From Antedon bifida (taxonomy: Eukaryota; Echinodermata; Crinoidea; Comatulida; Antedonidae): DNA of 64,000 nucleotides. The stretch covers positions 6,944,001 to 7,008,000 of the forward strand of contig OY727097.1 in NCBI GenBank assembly GCA_963402885.1, written 5' to 3'. This document shows, piece after piece, positions 25,477 to 37,400 of this stretch; position 1 is the first letter of the stretch, and each line of letters begins with the position of its first letter. The translations under genes and the position numbers were made by a program. The notes under the pieces are model-generated. The model had not been told where the DNA came from and did not search any database. It saw only the letters and a program-made list of their open reading frames with translations.

Positions 25477-27527
25477 CTTCAAAAGTTCACAACCGCAAAA
25501 CGACAATTTCTGTGATTTTTATATAAAATCAATGCTATTTATTAGTTTTTTTTAACTTCCTTTATTTCAAATCAATATTTTAGATACCTAATATGTTTAT
25601 CTGAATATACAATTATTTAAATCAATAATATAACCCTAACCAATTACTGTATATTACATAAAAATTATTTCTGGCGAAGTATTAAATGACGCAAAAATTC
25701 ATAAGACAAATAAATTAATTAATTGCAGTGAAATATATAATAATCATTAATTTTAATTCATTTCTGGCCATCTAGGGAAATTAATAAAATTTACTTCGCC
25801 ACAGCCCCCGCCCAAGTACTTCATGTCCGAACCCCCCAGTCAGATCCTGGTTAAGGGGCCCTGATTAAGACCTAAGACATAGCTATTTCTCGTTACGCCT
25901 TATCTACAGGCACTATAGGTCCTACATTAAAAACAAACATACAATAAATTATTAAATTTAATAAATTAAATTTTAAAAAGTAAATAATGATTAAATTCAT
26001 AAAGTTTCTGTCATTGTGAAAGTTATGTTGTATTATTACAGTATGTTCATGTAGGTAATATTATGCACAATTAAAACTACTGCATGTGTAACTGTATTTT
26101 GATAGGCCTACTGTTTAGGCATATTTTAAACTGCTCGTCGACTGATTTAGAAAATTAAAATATCCAATTCAATAATGACGTAATAGGGATTCCCCAATAA
26201 TTTCCGCGATATGTTTCCTACATCTATATATAAATTATGGTTAATTCTGACATAGGCGAGCACAATGCAAAAACTTCGGTACAAATCTCCGCCTTGGATA
26301 CCTACCTTATCTATCTCAGATGTACCGCGAAACGTAGATTTGATAACATTAGTGTGCAGTTCGACGCTATTTTTCCATATTTCTATCTTAGCAAGATATT
26401 ATAAAGAGTTTTTTAACAACATTTATGATTTCAACAGTAGGTTTTCTACTCAATTTCAATTCTTGGCGGTCAAGTAATTTCCGGGTTTATGATAAGTTCA
26501 CCTTGCAGCAACATGGTTTCAACTATTTTCTCTCTTTTATACACAAGGGAGCAGTTAAAATAATAGATTTGACCCTAAAGGTGACTGGAAACAGGCACTT
26601 TCCATCAATCAATACAGTGTCCCTTTGGAAGACGGAAGAAAAAAACAGATACTATAGTAGGACTGGAGCTTAAGTTGGCCATTAGTCATAGCCATTTTAG
26701 TTTTTTGTTTATTTTAGGAACGGACCGCGCGTGTGAAAGGTACAGTAGTTAAAAAATAAAAATTATACTGCAAATTAATAAAGATCAAATTAAATATACG
26801 CCATAAAGAATCGGAATATATTGTGGGGAATAGTATTATAAAATTACATAGGGAGATTTGATGATAAGACATTAATCGAGTGAAATCCCGATAGCTGAGT
26901 TTTATTAAGTAAGCTGGCAGGAATAACTGTAGGCTATCTGTGTCCTGTTAGGACCGAGATGTCTGCCCATGTTGCAAGCCGTAATGTCTTCTTTCTTGGG
27001 CCGAAATGGCCCACTCTGTCACGGCAGTTAGTTTCAAAAGATGTTTAAAATAAATAATGTATTAATACTTATTAGGATGATATTTATTTGAATAAACGCC
27101 TCTCCAATAAAACATCACTTTGAATAATAATCACCACCCAACCCCTAACACAATTATACTATTTGTAGTAGAATTCATCGCACTGTTTTTCTACAATTTA
27201 CCAAGCATTTGTTATTCTTTTTTACCACTTTTCATATCTATTAGATAGAGGATTTCATTTGATTATAAATGTTACCATATTATTAAAACTAAAAAATTTA
27301 ACATATATCCCTCGAATAAGCCACTCCCTCAAATGAACTCCGCCTCCCCACCTCCGCCCTATAAGGGCCCTACCAAATAATAAAGACTATACTTTAAAAT
27401 GTTATTAATCATCTAAGACACTGTGAAACAGAATAGTTTAGTTTTACGAATGTCAAGCATTTTCAATAATGGTAACCGACAGAAAACGTAAAAGAAGAAC
27501 ATTATCATTCCGAGAACCATCGTCTAC

Positions 27528-27578
27528 ACTTCCTAGAGGGGGAGCGAGCGAAGCGAGCTCACCCTCTAGTAGCTTAAA
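27528..27578. repeat. Short palindrome GAGCGAGCGAAGCGAGCTC
   Basis: CTAGAGGGGGAGCGAGCGAA is followed by its near-inverse GCGAGCTCACCCTCTAG, forming a stem with an almost perfect match. GC-rich compared with its surroundings. Confidence 0.7.
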
Positions 27579-27821
27579 TTAGGGCTATATATGCTTTCCT
27601 TATGCTTTGTTTGTTTTATTATTGTTTTGTATTTGTTTGTTGTTTTTTTTTTGATAAGGAAGTAATTTAAAATTGTGTTTTAATTACTTTTGGTTGCACT
27701 TTTGAGTGGTGTCTACATTTACGGATCGCAAAAAGAAAAATGACACATGCATCACGTCAACCAACACCCATGCCAGCTGCTTTTAACCAATAACAACATT
27801 ATTCGTTTTTTATTTATCCAT

Positions 27822-27822
27822 T

Positions 27823-27880
<58 letters not shown>

Positions 27881-27881
27881 C
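27822..27881. repeat. (ATC)n microsatellite
   Basis: About twenty uninterrupted ATC/TCA units. Confidence 0.97.
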
Positions 27882-28214
27882 TGTACTCATAATTAGAAGT
27901 TTTGTTTAATGTGTGTAAATCTGTTCAAAGTGACTACTACACTACACTCACTATCTTTGACATGTATCCGCTATCAATTGATCTCGTCAGCATACTGTGT
28001 ACTCAAAACTTTTTAATTATAATAGAGGGCGCACGTCTATTTTAAAGAACGTTTTCGGTCATATTAGATGAAGGATTTTAGTCGCGACACCGCATTTCTT
28101 TTAGCCTTACTTTTTTGACTAGGCCTACTATGATTTGGCATGGCGTTATTTATTTTATTTTAAATATATACTCTGATTTACTCTATTTTGTAGGCCTACT
28201 TCCAGTTTTGAAAT

Positions 28215-28580
28215 AGAATGGATGATTTATTTATTTTATTTATTTTATTTCAACAATATTTTACGAGGGTGGTCCATCCAGCCGAAGCTGATCATTAGGG
28301 ACCCTCACAAAAATACAACATGACGGGACATAAACATGTAACAATACAATTAAATAGAATTCATAAAGATTAACGAAAAAATAAAGCACAAAACAAGAAG
28401 ATGGTTCTTGAGCAAAAATTTGAATGAAAAGTAAGATGAAGCAAGTCGAATATCTAAAGGAATAGAAAAAAAAAGTTGAATGAAGCTAAAGACTGTTTGA
28501 AAAGTTCCAAGTAAGGTCTGGGGATAATTTATGAATCGCCGTGTGGTAATAAACAAGAACTTGGAGCCCAGACACTTCAA
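28215..28580 (-). pseudogene. Decayed non-LTR retrotransposon, 3' end
   Basis: On the minus strand a frame ends with IPLDIRLASSYFSFKFLLKN and HLL, like the LPxxIRxxxSLxxFKxxLKxxL signature at the C-terminus of CR1/Jockey-type reverse transcriptases. It is followed by a short GC-richer UTR (GATCAGCTTCGGCTGGATGG) and a (TAAA)n tail at 28218-28250. 5'-truncated, with no catalytic domain. Confidence 0.6.
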
Positions 28581-29356
28581 CAGACTAGAATGTTTGTTTT
28601 AATCATACTCTGTGTAGCCTATATTATTGAATATATAATATATATATAATAATACCATCGTTGCCAGGGAGAAACATTTAAGACTTGTGCAGAAATCGGA
28701 AATCTAGACTTCAATTTAATAAATCAGTTTATTCAAAATAAAGGTGGGCATACCCTTGCAGTGATTCAATCTCGTGCATCAAGGGCCTTCTGTGCTGAAA
28801 CATAATGTTTGTGCAGATGTATAAAGGAAAAATCTTGAAATATAACCACCTAATTTCAACTTAGGCCTATGTGTAATCATCCTTTCCAATTACTTTATAT
28901 TTTACAGGGAAGAGTGCTCCCTGACATTTGTACTTTGTCGGTACCAAATTTTCATTACTGGTTTTTGTCGGTCCCGTGTTGATGTACTTTATTACTTGTT
29001 GATGATAGAATTTACAAGACTGATTGATGAATGAATGAAAAACAACAATAAATACAAGCTGTTTGATTTTCTTTGATACAAGTACCCAATTTACAAATTG
29101 TTGCAGATTACGGCTCTTTAGTGTCCACATCACTGTTCCTTGTCATTGCAACCATCTCAACTGAAATAAGCTCAAAATAATCAGACAATAATTTAAATGA
29201 AAGCACTCAGAAACTGAGTGAAGTACTTGGCAGAATATTGCCACAGAGGGCGCATGTTGATATTTCGGCCCATGTTAAAAGAATACAAATTTGTCTTTTT
29301 TATTTGTGAAGTTATTAATGAACCGATTTTCTTAAATTTCAATAGACATGTTCTGT

Positions 29357-29576
29357 AAACGGTTCCCACTAGAACGCAACGCAGTAACGTATTGACGCAA
29401 AGTGCTGTATTGCGTAATCACAAGTGGCAACCGACGACGCAATAGTGCTGCAAACATCTCAGGTTTGATTTCACGCAGGCGGGGGCAAACGCGATGGTTG
29501 GAAGGGCATTTTCTTACGTTGCGTAGATTGCGTTACGTTGCGTCGCTAGTGGGAAGCAAGCTTTAGTATATATCTA
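29357..29576. mobile_element. Family B element, diverged long copy
   Basis: Left end AAACGGTTCCCACTAGAACG and right end CGCTAGTGGGAAGCAAGCTT match family B termini; the 220-bp interior is longer and more diverged, with repeated GACGCAA words. Confidence 0.7.
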
Positions 29577-30499
29577 TTTACACCGAAACATTCAGAATGA
29601 TAACTTGAAAACTATCGTGCTAACAAACATACAAGGCAAGTACTAAACTTTTATTTATAAGTAATAATTAATAAGAACAAACGTATGCTGTATATTTTTA
29701 TTAGAATACAAATTTACATAAATTGGTGGCGCTATTATGAAACTGTACATGTCAAAGAAACCTTGTGCATAAAATATGTTCTTCAACTATTAGACCAACT
29801 ATTGTGTGATAAAAGCTAGATATTAATATTGTTTTGGCGAGCACAAATTCATTTGATTATGTTTTAATTAAGCGTACTGTTTCATAGAAAATTTAGATCT
29901 GAAAACTTACATATACAGTATAATAATATAATGAAATACATATCAGATTGCGTTTAATATTAAGTTCGCTCGAGAATTGTTTTGGAAGGACGCTCTCTAA
30001 CGTCTGTCAAATTTCTTCTTTTCAATTTTAACTACTGTACCCGCAAGTTAATAATAATTACTATATATAATCTATTGCAATCCATAAATACCCAACACAC
30101 AACTATTAATTTGGATTGCCGCAATTTATTTTTCTTTTAAATCAATTCATTAAGTGCATAAGTACGATAGACCTACCTAGGCCTAAACAGTATTTGCTTA
30201 ACTTTAGTTTATAGGACTAAGACCTACTTATGTACACATGGCCAAAGGAACATTTTACCATGTCATTCCTTAATTAGGTTGCCAGGGCCTTTATATAGCT
30301 ATCAGTAATACAGCAACAACACAGAGGCATAAATGATGATCGAAAACTGTTTCAGTACCGGTACGCGATATTTCTTTTCGTTGGGGACCCCTCGTGTAAC
30401 GTCACAAAATAAACATGAATATTCATTAGTCATATCTATAAGGTGTGACATAAGAATTGAGCTGACTACAATTAGCTAATGCAAACGCTTTCTGTCAAG

Positions 30500-30570
30500 C
30501 AGTCTGTGTAGTCGAGTGGATTAGACTATGGACTCGCTAACGGTACACTTATTCCAAATTTGTATTCTAC
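30500..30570 (+). mobile_element. Possible tRNA-like SINE head
   Basis: GTGTAGTCGAGTGGATTAGA, then CTATGGACTCGCTAACGG, is reminiscent of the D-arm and anticodon arm of a Ser/Leu tRNA. No clear B box follows. Confidence 0.3.
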
Positions 30571-30866
30571 AGTAATTGGGCCTCATGCTATACATACTAG
30601 GACGAAAATCGACGATAAATAGATAAACATACATAATATTAAATAAATAAATAAATAAATTTAAAAAGAACTACCGGATAACCATTTATTTGATAAAAAT
30701 ATTGTTTTTAATCCAATCAAATGACGTCCTGATCAATAAAATCGTTGTAACGTCACAATATTATTGTTCTTACTCATCATAATCATTTGATTTGACGTGT
30801 GAAATATTATTATAAAAATGGTTTTCTATACATAGTTCTAGGATCAACATTTTCTTTTGTTTTATG

Positions 30867-31030
30867 TAAAGCTCTGTCTACACTATTAAACTATAGAGTG
30901 ACAAAACAAGTTTGATGTGCCCAAATATGGTAGTGATATGCCCAAATATAGTAGTAATATGACATCATCATGTCCATATGGGCACATCACATTTTTTTGT
31001 CACATAGAGTTTGATAGTGTAGACAGATCA
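30867..31030. mobile_element. Inverted-repeat element family A, copy 5
   Basis: TAAAGCTCTGTCTACACTAT at the left, GATAGTGTAGACAGATCA at the right, with two CCCAAATATGGTAGT-like blocks inside. Intergenic. Confidence 0.85.
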
Positions 31031-31682
31031 TTTTAAACATGCAAATAAAGAATATACCGTACTAATGCATTCTTTAAGTTTTGTCTTTGATGTGCATTGG
31101 CATTATATTTTCTTCTTAATTAAATTGTTTCCACATATTATACTTTATTCTAGAAAAAAAAGACAGGTGTAGAATGTAAAAATATTTAAAACAAATAAAT
31201 GGTCCTCGGGAAAGCTGGTACTAGAAACGGTGCATTTTTTTAAACGTATAAATAATTTCTTTCTAGAACATTATTAAATTCTTCTGTAGATTCTATATTT
31301 CTATGAGACATTGACCTAAATACATATACAACGCCCTCTATATTCTTATGTACATGGTGGGATAAATAAGGCACACATGCACTTATTTAATGCTAAACGT
31401 CCCGTCAATAAAACAATATATTTGCACAGTGATTATTGCCGAAATTGCTATATTTATATATATATATATGTTATAACAAACCTTAAATATAATTAACCGT
31501 ATATAAATTGCTATAGAGTAAAATCTTACTGTGCATTTTCTACCCCTGAAATAAGACTTAATGCTACTTACAATATTTAAACATCTTTTTTGAAAAATAC
31601 ACAACCTAGGCCTAGTTGCTATCGGACGCGATTAGAGAAAGGGTGAATGCAAAAAGTAACGTAGGTAAACATGCGTCTGCAT

Positions 31683-31846
31683 TAAGCTTGGTTCTCACTA
31701 GAGACGCACTGCAAGGACGTAGACGCAACGTAAGTGAGTTGACCAATCATAAGCGATGGATTATTCGAATTGTCACTTGTCATTAGTCAACACGCTTGCG
31801 TTGCGTTTACGTCCTTGCGTTGCGTCCTAGTGAGAACCAAGCTTTA
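31683..31846. mobile_element. Inverted-repeat element family B, full copy
   Basis: Ends AAGCTTGGTTCTCACTAG and CTAGTGAGAACCAAGCTT are near-perfect inverses over about 25 bp. The inside is rich in GCAACG/CGTTGC words and contains GACCAATCATAAGCGATGG. No coding capacity; a MITE of unknown superfamily. Confidence 0.85.
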
Positions 31847-32904
31847 TTAGCAGAAACACTCCTATCATCTGAGGAGTTTTATATTTTGCGACGACAGGAT
31901 TTACTCTCGTATACCGGTACTTTCTGCCATACGTAGAGTTTCGTTTGTAATTTTTTTTTTCAGTGTTACAAAGCTAGACGTAGGCCTAGATAAAATCCTT
32001 TCATTAATAGTCACTATCTTTAAAAAAAAATCATATTAAAACTTCATAATGAGAAATAGTTCGGTTCACTTGTTATAAGAATTCAATCATTAACCAAATA
32101 CTTGGGGAATAGAAAGGAAAAAAATAAAAATGCAGTCCATGAAAACCCATGGTTTCATTAAAATGTTTAAAATTAATAACGGAATTGTTTTATTACCCTG
32201 TCTGTATGTCTTGGACGCCATTTTGTCGAAGGGTATGAATATATCAACGGTGTCGCATAACAGACAACATTGGGGCATTTTGAACCCGTTGGTGTTGTTT
32301 TAATTATATAATGTTACAATACATTGATGTTTATAACCTGATCTTTAATAATAAACTCTCAGAATAATTGCGATCGAGTTACATTTTCAAAAACCCATAT
32401 ATACTTGATGTCCCTTGCGATAGCTGCATGCTCTTGTGTCTACTTTTTATATTATTGCCAATAAATAAATAATAAAAGAGGTATCAAATATCTAGAATAA
32501 TAATCATTACATCAAATCAATGATTTACAATTCTATATTTATTTTATATTTATAAGTTTTGGTACTCGTGTATCATCGTGTTTATACATAATGCCGTATA
32601 CATTGTATGTGCTGATGTCATCATTATCTGTGCAACTGCAGGCTGCCAATTGACCATCGTTTCCACGGGTGCTGTGGTTTGGGTATTTTGAATAATGACG
32701 TTGAAAGAAAATATTTAGAATGTATTTTGCTTGAATCATTGTTCATCCGGTAAATTACAAAATCACGGTTTGGCCACACGAACCAGAAAAAGGAAAGAAA
32801 TGTGTTCACACTTTATATGTATACGGTAAGTATAATGTACAAAGCTGAAGATATGTTATAGTAAAACAGGTGGACGTTACATAAAGCACGGGCAGCCCGA
32901 TTAA

Positions 32905-33015
32905 GAGTTGACCAATCACAAACGATGAATTATTCGAACGGTCGCTTGTCATTGGTCAACACGCTTGCATTGCGTTTACGTCCTTGCGTTGCGTCCTAGT
33001 GGGAACCAAGCTTTA
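32905..33015. mobile_element. Family B element, left-truncated
   Basis: Shares the inner GTTGACCAATCACAAACGAT block and the right end CCTAGTGGGAACCAAGCTTT with the copy at 31683 but lacks the left end. Confidence 0.8.
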
Positions 33016-33677
33016 GCAATCCTTAAACTTAAGCGTACCTTCGCTCACAGTTAACTCGAGCGAACAGGAGAAACATATTTGGTTATTATTTTGCGAAGCG
33101 CCCTCTTTTTATAAAATAATAAAATGGTAATACATTTCAGAAATTAAAACGTTCTATTGAGGCATCTTGCGTCCGGATGGGTTAAAACCAACCAATGCAT
33201 TTGTTAATCTGGGCAGATAAACAAACAGGAGTAAAAGCAACATCCTTGGCGGATGAGGTAATACTTTTTTAACATAGTGTTGCAACAATTAGGAGGAGTT
33301 TAGACAGGGCTGCAATTATTATAATTCCAGAGGTTAGTAAGTTTTAATGGTGGAGAGTCATAATTATGAATCCAGCACAGAAGACCTACCATTAATGACA
33401 AGAAAGCCTGCACATAATGTTTAATACCAACACAAACAGTGGGCCATGCGTGATTAAGGTTTCATGAGGCCTTGTGCCATATTGTCACTCAGCAATAACG
33501 TAACAATATGCCTAAATATTATACAGTCTTGAGAAAAATCAACGGTATTTTACGAAATAAGTATGTTTCTTATTTTTATGTTGACGCAACAAAACGTTTC
33601 TGTAGACTTAATAACAACTTAACTTAGTTAATTTTAGTCTTAATTTTTGAGAACCTAATTGTTATAGGACCAATCTA

Positions 33678-33683
33678 TTTAAT
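33678..33683 (-). terminator. Candidate polyadenylation signal of the neuroligin-like gene
   Basis: ATTAAA on the minus strand about 90 bases past the stop codon is the first signal-like hexamer I noticed. It is a common word in AT-rich DNA, so this is weak. Confidence 0.25.
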
Positions 33684-33772
33684 TAATTACTATAATAACA
33701 CAGACAAAAATATCAATCATATCTTTGGAATAAATTAAATATTTGCAATTATACATATTTTACAAATCGTCG

Positions 33773-34424
33773 TCACACGTCCATTTCGTATTCGTTTTTC
33801 TCTGCACGGATTTTTGTGGTCGGGGAAACAACATCATTTCCACGACTGTGATTTGCTAACCGTTCTGCTGCTACTCGCGTCATTAAACGTTCATCCTCAA
33901 AACTGCTATCCTTACGCATAGCCCGTGATATCATTGCTTCATTGTATGTGTTGTTGTTCACCGCTATGTTCCCGCCATATTTCTTCCTATAATGGTGAAT
34001 GTAGTATATTGCAGATAAAATAGCAAAATTTAATAAAAGAAGGGCGGCTCCTACGATCAGAACTATGCTCATTTGAGAACCACCCTTGTTACTGTTTGAA
34101 GTTGCCGACGCAACTTTTTCTATTTCGATGACTGCTGGCGTACTAGTTATTGAGCGTGTAGTAACTGATGACGTCATTTGACGCGTTGTTGGTACGTTGT
34201 TCTCAACTTCATTATCCTCCATATTGTAGCATTTGCCAGAAAGTATTTCTGTCACTTTTGGAATGTAATGTTCCCAAAATGACATTTTATGAAGACGATA
34301 AAAATCGTTAACTTTTCGTTTTTGGCCTATATGAAGATACTCCTGATTGGCAACAGTGTATTTCAACCAATCGTACTCAGAATCACCATTGAGTAAATCC
34401 TGCATCTTTGGCATATTAGGATTT
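33773..34424 (-). CDS. Neuroligin-like exon 7: end of esterase domain, stalk, membrane helix, cytoplasmic tail, stop
   Basis: Codes residues 516-732, stop TGA at 33775-33773. The start of the exon (GNPN, completing TG from exon 6) and [18 protein letters not shown] match neuroligin DPN and YLHIGLKPRVRDHYRATK. A Thr/Ser-rich stalk follows, then a single membrane helix (about residues 635-658) with HHYRKK as stop-transfer. The tail of about 73 residues is basic and has no PPDYTLTLRR-like gephyrin-binding motif. The C-terminus is EMDV. The acceptor is a T-rich tract ending TTTTAG at 34430-34425. Confidence 0.94.
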
Positions 34425-37400
34425 CTAAAATATAAAAAAAAGCAAATGAATACATAGGATAATTTAGATATTATGATATATAGAACCGTAAGTCATGGAA
34501 ATAATTTAACATAACACGAGAGAGCACGTTCAGATGTAGCAGGTTTTCTAGGTTGTTACGCTTGGTTCTCACTAGGACGCAACGCAAGGACGCAAGTGGC
34601 AACGTAAGTGAATTGACCAATCAAAAGCGATGGATTATTCAAACTATCACTTGTGATTCGTCAATTCGTTTACGTTGCGGCTTTAGGTATATGCACACAT
34701 TCACCATGCTCAGCTCGGATTGGTTGCGCATTTTTGTCACATGATCGAAAATGTAGATGGAAATATGATACGCATGCGTATCATACAAACTGCCGCTTTT
34801 AATATTCCCGCAATTTAAAAAACACTCGGAAATCCACATTAAAGTCTGTTTTCCAATAGGCGAATTTTTCCGCGCGAAAAAAGCGTGAAATGCGCATGTG
34901 CGCGCAATCAATCAATCAAATAAGTTCTTGGCGTCCTGTAGTCACTGTGGAACGTTGTGCATTCAACAGCTAGTTACATCCTTAATATGATGTTTTTAAA
35001 TGTAATAATTAATGTATCTAGCCCGTTCTCACGAGGTCATTTCTAGCGCAAGATGTTTTTGCAAAACGATATTATACTTTTCAAACTTAGAAAATCTCCT
35101 TTAATTCCAAATAATTACCCTGTTTTCACAAAATTTGTCCAGTGGGTCATTACTGAACGGCTAATCTGAGCCTCTCTTCTTGTGTAGTTATATGCATACA
35201 CCCCAATGCCACTTGGAACCAGTGGCGCACCCAACACGAACGGCAATTCGTCCAGGAATATTGACCCTACAAGACAATAAATATAAACATGTCACAAAAG
35301 ACAAAAATCATGGAAAAAGAATTATTATTATACTATAATGCACGGTCCTCACAAACTTTGCGCCCAAAAGTCTTTAGGCCTACAATATAACACTTTGTTA
35401 TTATTTGTTAAAATTTCACAATCTGTTACGACGTCCTTTCCATTGATAGCAGCGCCTTGCGAAAAAGCCCCTAATATGAAAGGATAATTTGCGCCCAAAA
35501 GTCTTTACGATATAACACTTTATTATAATTTGTACAAATTGTGTTTTACAATCTGTTACGACGTCCCTTCCATTGATAGCAGCGCCTTGCGAAAAAGCCC
35601 CTAATATAAAAGGATATTATTTCTACACATCTTGAAAATATGATTATGAATATTGTCAGAAAGTGTCGCGAGACAGTGTTATCGAATCTCAGACAAATAT
35701 TATTATATTATATATCGTGTATCGACTGGGGATATAGAGTTACAGCTATCTGATACTGAATATTTGACGTTTATTTTTTATAAATGTGTTTTAATGGAGT
35801 AAAATACAAATCGTCAATATAAAATTAAACTGGTGAAGTTAATAATATTAAAGTAGTTACAACACTGTTAATTAGACTTCGACTAGTATTAATATATAAC
35901 GAGGTAAATATATTATTATAAGCCAGAGGGTATATAGCGACAACAACGGTTATATCATAGTTTTGTAATAGTGTAACAGTGCTTAAATTCCAATAACCAC
36001 TGTTAGACTTCATTAATTTCATTTTTGTAAAGTTCACAATAACAAAGGTATACAGACAAAAACGTACACTTGTAGACATAATAGATTGTTTTAGGCATGT
36101 ACTTATAATGACAAATAATAAGTAATGTTGAAACAGTCGAATTATCCCAACTATTATATTGTAGAAGGCAAGCCTTGTCTCACTGGGACTTTCATTTATT
36201 TATTTAACAACATCTTTATACAGGATTACACAATCAGATAAAAGAAAACCTGTTTTGCATTGTGGTCCTGTCTTAAATACAAAGTCGGGGGAAAAATGTT
36301 TAGGTTTGTGGGGAAAAAGAGATCGATATCTAACTTTTAATTAAGCAATTGTTGGGGAATATTTAATTTCAGTTGGAGGTTATTCCATATTTTAACACCT
36401 GCAATTTTGAACGAGTTCATCTCATTTACACCAAAAACCAAATAAATACATATGCCTACCTGCCCAGCGTCGTGCAAAGCTAGTCCTCATTCTCGATGCG
36501 AAGAAGTAGAGATATCCCACAAGACCCGCTTCGTCGAACATTTTAACTGTCTGTATCGCTGGAACAACCCATTGTCTGTCACTTATGAATGACAGGACGT
36601 TCTCTGAATACGATTTTGATTCTGCCGTTGTACCGTCCTCCCAACCAGTGTATTCGAAATGAATAGCTTTCTTTATAATATCACTGCCGGAGAAAGACGG
36701 TGTTAGTACTATAATGTATAGGCCTACATCTGTGTTATCGAATATAGGCCTGTAAGACCTACATTAATGGTACATATCATTGAATTAGGTCCGGGTGGTT
36801 AAAGCAGGGGCAACCTAATAGCCTAAAACATAAAGTCATTTCATACAAAATACCCAGACTATGATTATTTAAATTAACAATAGAGAGGGAAAACATACAG
36901 AATCACAATATACCATTGGTGGCGCTAATTTTCATTATACACGTGGGAAAATCGGGATTTATGTTTAAATATATAAACCCAATATTAACCTGGCGTATTT
37001 ATAATTTTAAACTTTCCATTTTCTTAAAAATGTTAAATATTTCAAAATTCAGGTCTTTTATCCACTTATTTACTTGCAGATTAGATTTTTAGAGGATTAA
37101 ACAAATAAATAATTATCGTAGTTGAATATGACACTGTGTAGCCAATAATATAACTACTAGGCTACCCCATGGACTCAATACTGTTAGTATTCACTGCAAC
37201 AAATACCTATACAAAATATATTTCTCTTCCGATGGGAGTATTCGGTAACGTCGTAGTATAGCGCTTGACAAATAATAATATAAAGATTATCATTATACAT
37301 AATGATAGCTTTAAGACAACCGAATGTTGTATAGAATAACACAATAATCCACACTATTATATATTTTGATTAATGATAGTAATAAAATGTGATAATATTA

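Larger units (their letters stand above)
25050..33772. other. Intergenic region between neuroligin-like 3' end and dlg 5' end
   Basis: Contains the dlg 5' UTR and promoter side (25050 to about 25480), a decayed LINE 3' end (28215-28580), an ATC microsatellite, four copies or fragments of inverted-repeat families A and B, and a tRNA-like A-box segment near 30505. Open frames here are short and resemble no family I know. Confidence 0.7.
35267..36459 (-). other. Neuroligin-like intron 5
   Basis: A 1193-bp phase-1 intron containing a 131-bp tandem duplication (35360-35617) and a decayed LINE 3' end (36186-36440) that lies almost against the donor site of exon 5. Confidence 0.85.

Noticed and set aside
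26265..26673. Overlapping 70- and 82-codon plus-strand frames
   Set aside because: Neither resembles a known family, and they overlap in different frames without splice support.
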